From positions 236,273-300,272 of the forward strand of contig VXAA01005226.1 of NCBI GenBank assembly GCA_013399115.1: a stretch of DNA of 64,000 bases. The letters are read 5' to 3'. A model generated the notes under the pieces. It made no database searches, was not told the DNA's origin, and saw only the letters and a program-made list of their open reading frames with translations. The position numbers and the translations under genes are program-made. Source of the DNA: Anseranas semipalmata. Taxonomy: Eukaryota > Chordata > Aves > Anseriformes > Anseranatidae. Numbering within the stretch: position 1 is the stretch's first letter; the number at the start of each line of letters is the position of its first letter. Shown in pieces: positions 1-12,019 of the stretch.

Positions 1-245
1 CCCCGGCCCTCCTCCTCCTCCTTTTCTTGGCATCCAGCATCTTTCGATGGCGGGGGGGGGTGGGGGGGGGGCCTTTTCCTAAGTTTGCGCTCCTAGCAGT
101 AAAAGCGATCAAAGCGCTGATGAATTTCGGGTGGCACGGCTGCTCCGAAAGGTGGGTGGCGGGTACGCGAAGCCACGGCGCGCTGCCTTGCAGAGCGGGT
201 GGGTAGCGGATCCGAGAAGTGAGGGTTTGAGTTTTCTTGGCTCGA
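1..245 (+). promoter_or_regulatory. CpG-rich edge, probable ELMO1 promoter or first-exon region
   Basis: I count about 19 CpG dinucleotides in these 245 bases, densest around 150-215, and then CpG almost disappears for many kilobases. The start holds a pyrimidine stretch (CCTCCTCCTCC) and a very long G run. This is the pattern of the downstream edge of a CpG-island promoter. Since the ELMO1 start codon is about 48 kb further on and its exon has a splice acceptor, at least one upstream non-coding exon must exist, and this is the natural place for it, either inside this stretch or just left of the window. A possible splice donor (GAGAA|GTGAGG) lies near 219. No transcription start site can be placed from sequence alone. 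Confidence 0.55.
52..71 (+). repeat. Interrupted G run, potential G-quadruplex
   Basis: Nine G, one T and ten G follow each other, inside the CpG-rich edge. Four runs of three or more G can be drawn from it, so it can form a G-quadruplex. Such runs are common near bird promoters and are often poorly sequenced, so the exact length may be an assembly estimate. Confidence 0.7.
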
Positions 246-2888
246 AGCCTTTACAAAGTTTATTTTGAATATCTTTTCCTTGCAGAACTAATGCAACTGT
301 CCAGCTCTCCCCTGAGAATGGTATAAAGTAAATATAGGAGTTCCTGAAAAATAACAGTGAGTATATTTCAAATCAGCGATGTTTTATTGTTAACTTTATA
401 GGAATACCTCTTAACCTGCCAAAGCTCAAAATGTGCAACAAACACATTGAGAGTGCCAACGATAATAATAGTGCAGGAAATGTACCGTGTGTTAATTGCT
501 TTAGTATAAACATGGTTGCCTGTAAGCTGTATTTCATGATGCATTTATGGTGCAATTTCAGCAAGGGATGTTTTGAAGCACGTTCATAAGCAAGTGATTT
601 TTCTTTTGCTGTTGTTCCTTGGCTGCCTGGTTGCCCCCTGTTAAAATATTTATCTTTTGGGAAGAGGGGGAAATTGAGTAAGAACTGTACAGAGCCCTGT
701 GTTTGTGTCTGAGGACGTTGATTCCTCCTCTTCCTCTTAGCTCTTTCTCCTCCTTTTCCCCCAAATGCACAAACACACGTGTGCCATCTCATCCTCTGTT
801 ATATAATCTTGTAGGCATTTATGGATCATTCATTGTTCGTCAGTTCCATTCTTTCTGTGTCGTTCCTGCTGGATTGAGTGACGTATGCGGAATATTACAC
901 GGTAAAAAAAATACGTTTTAGTTTTCAAAAAGTTCTTTCAGTTAGAGCCGCAAGTTTGCTCTCTTTGAAGGTTGTCTTACCTTAATTACCCCTTCCCCCC
1001 TCCTTTTTCTGAAGCTGTGTAAGTGGTAGGCATCTAATCTGATGACCAGTAACTAGATAAGGAGGAGGAAGAGCAGTGGTGACTGCTGGTTAAAGTCCCT
1101 CTTGTGTACTTGTCAGGAGAATATCCACAGCACACATCTCATAAAGCTGTTAAAAGTACTGCAGCAACTTTAAAAACTCGTCATTCAGAAAATAGATTAA
1201 TATGGCTAAAACAGCAACGGGATGCAAAACAGGTATTGGAAGATACTGCTGTCAGTGCTTCCACTGCTGTGTGGATCCGAGCGTGAATGGAACAATTTAG
1301 AGGAGTACCTGATGGCCAATTTATTCATGCTGGGGAGGTTGCAGAGGGGAAGTTGGTTTTCTTTTGTCTCTTGTAATCTGTTTGAAAGTCACTGTGCTTG
1401 TCTTCTCTGTAGCTTGTAACTTAGGTGTAAGTGTCATTGTCTGAAGGTTTTTTTTTTTTATAAAGAATATGGAGGGGGAATAATGGGCAGGTTTATTTCC
1501 TTACTGTTTTGTTTCTTTTTCCTAGTGTTCTACACATGCCAGGAAAAACTTAACAGATGTGCAATTCAAATGGATTTTGAGTGGATAGGAAAAATTCTTC
1601 TTGCCTACTTATTCTGTAACAGTCTTACATGGTCACTGAAAGTATCTATGATTAAGTAGTCATCATTATATAAAGAGATACCCTGACCCTCTGTGTACTT
1701 AAAAGCGAATACTTCTGTTTTCTCACTGTTGAGGTGCAACAGATTGCAGACGCTGTCCTAAGAGAAGTGATTTTATGCCCCTTCACCCTAGTAGCCACCT
1801 AAAAAGAACTTATGTAGAAGCTGTGCGGCATTATAAAGGTGCAACTCTTGCTGAAACACTGCTGTGTGCACTGTACTTCCTGACAGCAATACCGTTCTGC
1901 AGCAAATTGCAGATCAAGAGTAACGTAGCGCTCCGCCCTTCCTTCCGCTCTTTGTTTTTTTCTACCTAATAGAAACCTCTTTGATTTTATGGTTTGGGCC
2001 CATAGACTTTCTTTCTCACAGTGTCCAGCCTACAAAGTGATGTTGGATTATGATCTAATGTTTTCCATGTTGATACACAGACAACGGAGCTTTCACGTTC
2101 ACAAATAAGATGTGTGGATTTCTTCTTTTGATGCTTCAGATGGATTCGGTATGTGATGGACTGGCAGGCTTACTGTCTGTAGATTTTACTGTAACTAGGA
2201 AAAGCTTTCCACAGAGCTCTGCTGTGCTTATGCTAATATGCAGCGCCCTCCTGTTCCAGTGTCAGGCTGCTTTTTGAATAGATTGCCAACCAAAATTTTC
2301 TAATTCTGTGACTTTCAGATAAGGACTTGCTTGGGACTTTGATGAGGCCATCAAGTATGATTTTCCTCTTCATTTCTGACTTCACCATCTCTTGATTTTT
2401 AGTTTTCTAGAAGTAAATCATTTTCTGTGAAGCTTAGTAGCCTGCTTTGGCATGCTGTGTGCAAATGTGCAGGATGTCCTCGCATTAAAAAATCTTTGTA
2501 GAAGGTAATGGGATTTTAGGAACCCTGGAGACTACAAAACATCATGCACCCTTAGAGAAGGCAAAAGTAATGTCTTTTCTGGTTTATTTCTCTGCACAGC
2601 TGTGCTGAGGTCTAGCAAGCTTTCTTCTCTGCTGCATCCCTGCACTGTTGTGAAGGTACAGCTTTGAAGGAGAGTGAGGCAGTCAGGTTTCCCTCCCTGT
2701 TCAGTCCTTATCCTATAAAAAAAGAGATTTTGAAAAGATGTTGTTTTATGGTTATGAAGTCACTGTTGTTTGAACACTTGTGACTAGAAATTAGAGCAGG
2801 GCTGGTAAGTGGCTTTGTAACGGCCATCAAACCACCATTCAGTCATGCCTGTGCTGTATCTTTAAAAGATTTCCCTGCTTTGAATGAG

Positions 2889-2908
2889 TTTTTTTTTTTT
2901 TTTTTTTT
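2889..2908. repeat. T20 homopolymer
   Basis: Twenty consecutive T. There is no recognisable retroelement body on either side, so it is a simple repeat and not the tail of an insertion. Confidence 0.9.
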
Positions 2909-4327
2909 GAAAAAGATTCTTGTATTCGTGGCAAGAGGAACATGCCAAGTACACGTTGTTAAACTTGTGTCAATTTAACAGAGCAACTGTTTAAAGGATT
3001 TCAGATTATTTTCCTTCTACTTGAGTCAGTCACCTTCTTTTCTCCTTTTTTCCTCTCTCCAAATATAACACTGGAAAACGAGAGAAAGAAACTAAAAGCA
3101 ATTGGCAGAAGCCAGTATGTTGGCAGGCATTTGATAGTACAGATCATGAGAGGTGATAATAGATGTGACACTTACCATAAAATAAGCTGTATACTTATGG
3201 TGTTACAGATTCACATTTAAGAGATGAATGGAAAAACAATCACAAAATTGCAGAGCTGTCTTTCAATCCACATTTTTGCATCAAGATATTTGCAAGGATT
3301 TGTTTTTGAGGTGTCATCTTTCATTATTGCAAGTGTTGTGAGATGTGAAAGGGAGACCAAAGGGTACGTTGCAGCCTTTCTGCAAGTTCCCTTGCTTTTG
3401 TGATCACTCTTACCATTTAAGAGGATCATTAATGGGAAGTATAAGCCACGGGGATGGCTAACATTGTTTTCTTTTCTCTTCATTTCAGGTCTGACAGAGG
3501 TAAACTTCTCTGTTAGCGGCATACACTCAGATAGGTGCCACGTATGTGGTACCAATCAGTAAGCTACTAATTTTTCAAGCTGCTGAGCGGATTGGTTTGT
3601 AAAGCACATGGCTTGTGGTTAAGAGCAAGGTGAACAGTGATTCACACGGTGCTTGTTCGCAGACGCGTGGAACTGCATCAATATATTCCTCCTAACGGCG
3701 GTTTTCCATTGCGAGTCTTTTGATTTGAACTTGTTTTGAGTGGCTGCTAGGAGGGGAAGTTGGTTGTGGGAGTGCGGAAGTGATGGACGAGCTGTTTCTC
3801 AGTTCAGCACTGCACCATGCTATCAGGAAGCCTCGAAGCCACTACTGGTAGGGATCCCCCCAGCAAAGCGTTCTAGCCTATGTGGAAATGAACGCGCTTT
3901 GGTGTGTTTCTAGTGAGCATCCTTTGGAGTTCTTGAGGAAGCTGAATATACTACTTGGAGACCTTATGCAAATGTGATAAGTGACCTATTCTTACTGCGT
4001 TTGAGGACATAAGCCTACTTTGCTTACTGATGCTTCTGCTGTGCCCCATTTACAGTAAAATAACACTGAAAAGCTCCACAGGAACTAGCACAAGGGAGGG
4101 AGTGGGAACGAGCAGTCAGTGCTGAGAGGAAAGATTACCCCTTTCAGGTTGAGTTAAGTTGATTTAAAGTGTTTGTGAAACAGCATATTCAGTAAAGTGG
4201 CTAAGGGGGAGAAAAGAATATTAAAAAAAGGAAAAAAGAAAAGAAAAGAATCGTTCCCAAGCAGATCTATTACAAAATAATAGCTGTGCCCTAGCTGTAT
4301 GTTCTTGACTTTTGTTTCTGCCTTCCT

Positions 4328-4328
<1 letters not shown>

Positions 4329-4352
<24 letters not shown>
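4329..4352. repeat. (CT)12 microsatellite
   Basis: Twelve CT units run into a T stretch. About 80 bases upstream is a purine-rich tract (GA/A-rich, 4204-4250) on the same strand, so the two can in principle pair or form triplex-type structures. Probably length-polymorphic. Confidence 0.9.
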
Positions 4353-4358
<6 letters not shown>

Positions 4359-6648
4359 AAATTTTATTTCTGAAAGTTAAACTCTCCTCATCAGTTCTTT
4401 CTGCATATTTCCCAACCCTACTGTGGTAGTTTATTCTTCGGTCTTTGCCATATTTATTTACTTATTTATCCCAGCTTGCTGTTTTCACCAACTTTGTCCT
4501 GTCCTTAAATTCTTTCCCAGACATCCCCAAGGTTATTACTCAGTTAAGTAATTTTATTTAAGATTTGCAAGAAATGCTGTGGACTGCAGTGTCTATCACC
4601 TCCTATGTTCTTTCAAAGTCTCTAGCTCCATGCTTTATGGAAGCATATGAAGTGTAAAGCTCTATGAAATATTGTGTTGTCAGTAAATAAGTAATTTTTT
4701 TAGCAGCTATATGAATACTAATAGTATAAAATGTACCTTTTTTGTTGAGCTTGCTTCAGCTGAAAGGGAGAATGGGTCACTGCTTCTAAGAGAACTTCAG
4801 ATTCTGGAGATGCGATGACTTTAAACTCTCATTCTTTAATAGAGCAGAAAAATGCTTGCTTCAAGATGTTCTAATTTCTGAGAGCTTTTTGTAAATCAGA
4901 GTCTGTGTAAGTATGAACAAAATGCTCCTTATGGACCTTTTTTCCTTAATGTGCGAAGCTGGCAACTTGTAGATCAATCACATTCAAAACGTTGACGTTA
5001 GACTAAAAAAGGGATATGCAAGGTATGTCAACAGGCTCACATAATGCTGTCAGCATTTCCATCTTCAATTGAAATTTCATGTACAGTTCCTGGGACTAGA
5101 TGCCTGGCACTGTTAAACAATGTTTTCCTCACAGCTTGTTGTCAGCTTGATGGGAAGAATGGGAAGAGTTGGGGCTCCTAACCTGGTCTATTAGAAACTT
5201 CTGAAAAGTTTAGTTGGTTAGAAACTTCCATGAAGTTGAGCATGTAGCTGTCTTTTCCTGTGATGGTGCACATGCTGAAAGTAAAGTATATATTTTGTGT
5301 CTTTGTTTGCTGACTTGGAGCCTGTATCTGTTTCTTCTGATGTTGACTCGATCTTTTATGTAGTAACAGGATATGCATAAAAGATCTGAAAACAGGAGAA
5401 TGATTGTAGTTTTTTAATAATTTATTTTAAACAACTTTTGCTGTGTTTTGGAGTGATGGAAAAAGCTTAGTAAAACCAATGTGTCAGTAAACTTCTACAA
5501 AATGTGGATGGTTTAACCTGTTCTTCCAGGGATATAGAACTATCTTAGCTAACTAAATATTCTTAATATATTCTGGTAAATTCTGGTGCTTGAATTTGTA
5601 GTCAGTGAAAATATTACTTACCTATTTTTCTTTCTCTTCAGCCAGCATGCATGGATTGCATAGTCCAGCAGAAGTGTCAGGGCTGCATGGGTCTTGGCTA
5701 AGGTGCTTCACGTGAACAGTTTAGGATTTTGTCTGGCTAGACTGGCAATCTGTTGTATAGGCTGTTCAATCGTATTGGAGTGACTGCAGTGGGGGTGACT
5801 CTTTAAAATGCTGTTTTGTATTTTAGCAGAGAGAATAATCTATGGAGGTAAGGCGGTGAGGAATTTATAAATATTCACATAATGCCCTCTGGCCAGAGAA
5901 TACAGTTGGTTAGCACATTTCTTCTCTAATAATAAGATGAGAAAAATGGTTATGACACAGGTTGGTATGATACAATTTTTACTGTTAGTGCCAATGCATA
6001 TATTTGTTACATTCCAATATAGTCTTTTCCATTGCTTTGCTTTCTGGAATACAATTGCACATTAGTTTTCATAGCAACAGTCGTGGCTTCAGCTGGAAAT
6101 TGAAACCTGATAAGTGCTGGCTCAGTGCATGGACTTTTGGATAAACTCTTTCACTAACTCTGAGCCAAACCAACTAAAAAAAAAAATTCCCCAAACATAA
6201 GTACTGGTCTTTACATTCTGGAAAGGATGTACCATTTGGTTGCTGGGTTTTTAAAATGCTAGAGTATGGGCCTTTTTTTTTTTTTCCTCAGATTTTCTAT
6301 TTTGTTTCCTTCCTTCAAGCACCAGGGCACTCAGCTGTTGAAGTTCTACCCCCTATGGTTCAAGTGCATTCCTCCTATCAACCTTTTCACCCCACTTCCC
6401 ACTATCCCTCTTCACACATACGCTGACATCCCTTCTGCTAACCAAACTTGCAAAATTCAGGTCTAGATCTGGGGTCTAAGTCTGATCTGTATTTAGTGTA
6501 GGTCTATAATCTCTTCTCCTATAGCTATGCATAAAAGTTTCTTGTTGAGTTTAATCTTACTTTCCTGAATAAAAAGAAAAAAAGCAGAAAATTAAAACAA
6601 ATGAGAGCTTTTTTTTTGGTGGTGGTTGTTAACTACTTAAGAGAAGTC

Positions 6649-6660
6649 GGGGGCGGGGGA
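6649..6660 (+). repeat. G-rich cluster with Sp1-like core
   Basis: Runs of five and five G separated by a single C, then A and three more G across the line end, in an otherwise AT-rich intron. It contains a GGGGGCGGGG core that fits the Sp/KLF consensus and could also form a G-quadruplex. There is no CpG island around it, so a promoter role is unlikely. Confidence 0.5.
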
Positions 6661-9044
6661 GGGAAGACCCAACCAACCAAAAAGTCTACAAAGCTGAAAG
6701 AAAATGTAAGGTCTTTCCCACTTTGGACCACTTAATGTAATTTTAACCATATCTATGGCAAGCAATTACAGATTTGATAGCTGATGCCAGGACCAGAAAA
6801 GAAGGAATAAGTATATGAAAAATAGCCCACATCTTGAACAAAAGTGCCAGGGTGGTTTGTATAAAACTGTAGCTTATGTTAGAAGTAGGTCAGACTTCTA
6901 TGAGGTCTTTTTTGAAAAGACTAATCTTCATATGTTGTTGTTAAAGTGAAATTTTTACAGAAGTGCATTTGTGGAAAACAACGTAGAAAATTTGGAAAGG
7001 GAAAAATTCATAACTTCTGCCCTGTGCTGGTCTGAGCATCTCTCTCTGTTCTGGCTTTCTTGTCTGACATACTTGGACTTGTCTTACTGAATCTTCTGCA
7101 TCTCTTCTTCCCTCTGTATAAAATGCTGGCAATTTCAGTCTATGTTTCTTGGTTTTGCCTTAGGATATAATATACACATAACTTTATTATAAACTTTTAT
7201 AATATGCAATGACCTGGGCTTTTATTTCTTGACCTGCCAAGAGTCAGCTATTTTTCCTTCAGCTACCGTAGGAAGTTAGCTTGTTGGAAAAGTGTGTGTT
7301 TGTTTTTAACAACAAGAGTCAGTGACATTGCTCTGTGTTGGGATGGCATTTTGGAAGGCAGAGGTTTTGAAGACTGCATCCCCTGCAGCTGCAAATGACT
7401 CAGAAAATACTTTATGGTAAAGGAGATGTGTGCAGAGAAAGAAGGGAAGAAAATAATCTACATAATTTTAAATCCAAGTTGGAAGTTCAAGTTCTATTTT
7501 AAAACAAACACATAAGTAAAATGGTCTAGGGCTGTTTGCACTGGAATTGTAAATTAATTTCCTGGTCCATATGCCAGAGGGATCAAAGCATCCACAGTTC
7601 GGTGGTGGTGTGTGAATTCAAATTAAAAGAGTATGTTTTAAGAATTTTTTGTTATGTTTCAAATTGAATAATTTTATAAATTTAAACACCTCACTCTAGA
7701 GATAGTGTGGCTTTTTGACCATGAATTAATTTATTTAACGTGTAAATAATATATAAAGGTTGAAAAAAGCACCTGTGCTGATTTTCTGAAATTGAAAGTA
7801 TGATGACATAAGGGGGAAGAAAAGGGGGAAAGCAAGCAGTCAAGCATCCATCACCTAAATCGGTAAATAGAGAACCACCAAACTAGACTACAAAAATCAA
7901 ACCTAAATCAACCTGCAGATCCTTTGTTTACAACTAATTGTTCTGACTGTGTTCACTGGTCCCCATAAGCTTGACTGAGGGGATAAGCCTTGCTTTCCTG
8001 TCTTGAGGCTTTTCTTTCTTGATTCTATTGAAATTCAGAGCGGAGGGCCCCCTTTAGAGAATGTCTTGTCCCTGGCTGTCTCCTCTGTAACAAAGAGACT
8101 CCAGCTGTGGCGATGTGGATTGAAAAGGGAGGTAGCCTCCCAGGCAAGCAATTTGGAGTCATTTAGGAAAACAGTAGTTTTAGTTCCGTTTGGAAATGGG
8201 AAGCCCAAGTCAGTGCAGTTATCAGACTGTTGGTGTCCTACACCTGAGTTCAGGTGGTAGTTGCTACCTGGATAGGCCCAGTGTATTCTGCTACAGATTC
8301 AGTTTCTGAGATGTGTAATTGCTTTATCAGTATTAGCCAAAGGGAAAGAGAATTGTGTGTTCTAAGCATCCTAGTCCAAGTCTGTTGCTATTTCACATGC
8401 ATACTGAATGAGACAAAAGACACTACTTTAAGAGAATCCTTGGGAGAAAAGTATCTTGTTGAAAAATGAATCTGGATCTGTTGTTTTGACAAGTGTTACC
8501 ATTGAAAAAGAGTAATGGGTTGTAATTCTATTGGCTTGTGAGAGCTGCAGCAAGATCTTGTAATCAATAGTAGTTATTAAAAGGAACAGATAAATCTAGT
8601 GAGGTCAGCATGGGTACTTGATCTTTACCTGTTTTATGGAGAAGCTACAAGTGGGAGCAAGGCATGGGTATGTTCTCTGTTGATAACCTGAGTCAGTTAG
8701 AAACTTGGAGATTTTTTTGAGCATCTTCACAAAGTTGAGTTAAATATTCAAGGAGTGATAGTAGGCAGAATCTAGACATCAAGGGATATATTTGCAAGCT
8801 ATTTTCTGAATGAAAGCTGGCAATTTGCCTTTCCTGGGGAAAGCACGGATGGTATGCACAAGCAGTGAGAACTCTTGTTCTCTCCTACTGTTTTTTAAAA
8901 TTGTAATATGAAGTTACTGCTGTAGCTATAGTGCCTCAAGCTGAATCAGCTCAAACTGAGCAGTTTAGTTCTACCTGTGTCTAAAAAGAATAGATGGAAG
9001 ATGTTCTCTGCTCAATCTACTGAAAAGTGGTAGGAGTGGTAGAG

Positions 9045-9073
9045 GAGCTCCTCCTTAGCAGTAGGAGGAGCTC
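9045..9073. repeat. Perfect 11-bp inverted repeat, 7-nt loop
   Basis: GAGCTCCTCCT (9045-9055) is followed by the 7-base loop TAGCAGT and its exact reverse complement AGGAGGAGCTC (9063-9073). Each arm also begins or ends with a SacI-type GAGCTC. As RNA from either strand this would be a stable short hairpin, but the stem is too short for a microRNA precursor. Confidence 0.85.
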
Positions 9074-11286
9074 AGGGCAGCTCCGTGTAGGTCAAACTGT
9101 CCAGTATTTTATTGAATAAATCTAGGTATTAACTATAGGTAAAAAATCTGGAACTCTTCTAGTGTATGCTGAAGGCAAAGAGAACAGCATTCGATGGTTG
9201 AATTCAGTTGGAGATACCTGCTATTGTTTGTATTCATTTCTTAATCTGATGCTGGCACCAAGCCTCATGAACATGAAGTCAAAGAAAGGGGCTTTTTAGA
9301 AGGCACTTTGTCAACAGATGTGAACAAAGTTGGCTTTAAAGTGTTGCTGAGCCCCTGACAGAACAACCTCTTGAAGGAATGTACTAAGGGACTCTCTGGA
9401 ACTGTCTGGATTTTTGTGAGGGACCACCGTCTCTGTCCTTACTGAAAAAGAGTTGCCTGTTCCAGCAATTCTGTAGGCAACTGCATTGTCTTTTGGTCAG
9501 TAGCCTGTGTGTGTTGCTAAAGGTTGTCCATAGGTGAAAATAATGAAGTAACAATGTGATTTAATTGAAAAAATATTATGTTCACTTTCAAGAATTTTCT
9601 GTTTTGTTTTCATAGTGATCTTGTGTCTAGGTATCTAAACTTAAAACTGAAAAATCTTAGTTTATTTTACAAAAGAAGAACTTACTCTATAACTCTTTGC
9701 TGGCTTAATGGAGACAGCTGTGCAGGGGGTTGTGTTGGTCACATACAATGAAAGCTGGTAGTATTTTGCCATAATATTCCTAATATAAATGTTAATTAAA
9801 TAATCCTGAATTGTTGGTGTGACTCAGTTCCTTCTGCTGACTAAACACTATTCAATCTAGTGGTGGATTGAGTTTGTCCTTTAGAAGAAGCAGAAAGAAT
9901 TATCTCAGATACACAGTGCTGTAAATGTTGCCTTTTCAGTTGTGGGCAGCGTGTAACCTCTTTGTGCAGACAATCAGGCCATGTGTTCACAGTTTAGCAC
10001 TTAACAGGGTTAAATGAAAAAATGAGCTCAAAGAAAGGAGGATGCCTTCCTTGAATTTTATGAGAAGTTGATGCAGGCCATTAAAATATCCACAAAGTTA
10101 CTTTTTCCTTTCTAAGGCCTAACACTGGCATTCAGCTACATCTGGTCCCGTTGACAAATACAGGAAAGTGGTGAAAGTTGAGGGTAATGCGATAATTGCA
10201 AAGGCTTTTGCTATTTGCAGAATAATTTGGATACTGTAAGGGAAGAAGTTGTCCACTTCTTTCTCACTGGTATGCTATTGAAGCAGGATAACTGTGCTTG
10301 AGAAGGACTTTCCCTGATTTTGTCTTAGTAGAGCAACAATGTATTTGTCTTGGGAAGAGCAGTTTCCACATTGTTAACGTTGTACTCAAGGAGATTGAGT
10401 TGCTGAAACTTTCGCATAAAATAATGCATCTTTCTGCAATCATTCTTTTAAACTATTTCTGACAAAAAGTGGCATCTCTCTGCAGTTGTCAATGGCTTGC
10501 ATTGTGCAGCTGTCAAATGAAGAGCAAGAGTGTATTGGGAAGAACCAGCAGAAATTGTAGCGTTTGGCCTCACTGTTAGTTTCTACAGTAATAGGGCAGA
10601 ATTGCTGGAGCATTATTTGACATCTGTGGGTGTAGGAATTTCATAGTGTAATATCTTTTCCTTCTTTACAGTGTATTTTTGTGTAGGTAAGAGGAGCAGG
10701 TGCATGAATGCCATTGTGTGCTACCTGCCCTTTTGGAAGGGGAAAAGCTTGTGTTTTTTCTTCTATTTCGAAATAGCCAGTGCCAGCGGCATTTTTTATT
10801 CTTCTGTGTAAAACCATGTCTTGGACTTCTTTATCTTCTCTTGCAAAACCCAAGATTGTTCGTTTTCAGTCTCTTTGCTGGAGCTGTACTGCTGGGAGCC
10901 TTCCTGGCCTCTGGCACTGTCAACAGAAAATGCCATTCCTGAAAGAATGGTGTGTAGCTCAGGGAGGCTGTGGGGGATGCTAAGGCGGGTAGCGAAAGGC
11001 AGGACTTGGCATAGCAAAGAAATGTCTGAAAAATCGTTCACATTCCTTAAAACTTTTGACAACGGTAGAATAAGGTTAAATGAAGGAGGAGGAAGGAGCA
11101 ATAAAGCAGAAGGAGAAAGTGTTAGGAGGCCCAACAGGGGCAGGGGAAAGTACTGTCAAGTTTATTTGGCCAAAGTCTCTTCTGCAAAATAAACCTAGGA
11201 GAGGGAGTTGGTGATCCCTAGTATTTTAGTTCAGTAGTGCAAATCTATGTGATGCATAATTATGTATTTTTATTTATTTACTTATT

Positions 11287-11297
11287 CCCCCCCCCCC
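11287..11297. repeat. C11 homopolymer
   Basis: Eleven C following a TTTA-rich stretch. Simple repeat without an adjoining element. Confidence 0.85.
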
Positions 11298-12006
11298 AGA
11301 CTTGCCACACAAGCTTAGTCTGCCAGCGGTATGGAATTGAGCTAGAATATTGCTGGGCTGTAACATAATTTATTACTGGCTCTGACAAAGGGAAAAGTGA
11401 TATATAATTGCACAGTCATCGGGTAAATATTCCTCAGTAACACCTCGTTCCTCCTGAAGAGTTAATATGTACTTATTTTTATATAATAGATTGTCCAACC
11501 AGGTGTAAAATCTCTAGCTGGTGACAGGGCAGGACCATAACATGTTCTTTAACAACCTTTGCATCTTTTCGGGGGGAATGGTGAAGCCCTCTTGCAACTC
11601 GGATTGTCCTGCAGGTCAGGAGCCACACATAATGTCCATTCTCCCAGAACTGTAACTCTGTGCTTTTTATTTCTTTCTTTTTTCCTCCCTCCTCCTTATC
11701 CTTTCTGTCTGCTGTTCCAGAGCCTGGCTGAGTCCTCAGCAGGCAGCTCTGTGGGCTGTCTACCATAAGGCTGCAGTGGGAGTAAGGAAGGTCTTGAGCT
11801 AGGAAGCTCTTGAGCTTTTAGGGCCAATCCTAGATTATTCTGGGTCTTTTAAGGTGTGTGTGTGTGTGAAGACAAGGATTTTTATTCCCATTAGATTAAA
11901 ATGAAACGTGCTTAAGTTCTGTTGCTCTTTTTTCCTTTTTGGTAAAAAAATCCTTTTGATTCTGCACAAACTGAGAAAGATATGGTCATATTCTTTTTTT
12001 TTTTTT

Positions 12007-12019
12007 NNNNNNNNNNNNN
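12007..12019. other. Assembly gap of 13 N inside a T run
   Basis: Thirteen N bases with T13 on the left (11994-12006) and T13 on the right (12020-12032). The gap is almost certainly an unresolved homopolymer and not missing unique sequence. Confidence 0.98.

Noticed and set aside
5188..5230. Repeated TTAGAAACTTC near 5190 and 5218
   Set aside because: An 11-base match in AT-rich DNA that can arise by chance.
10641..11192. Cluster of overlapping frames up to 123 codons on both strands
   Set aside because: All six frames are open in parts, translations show no domains or signal features, and no splice or promoter context supports a gene.
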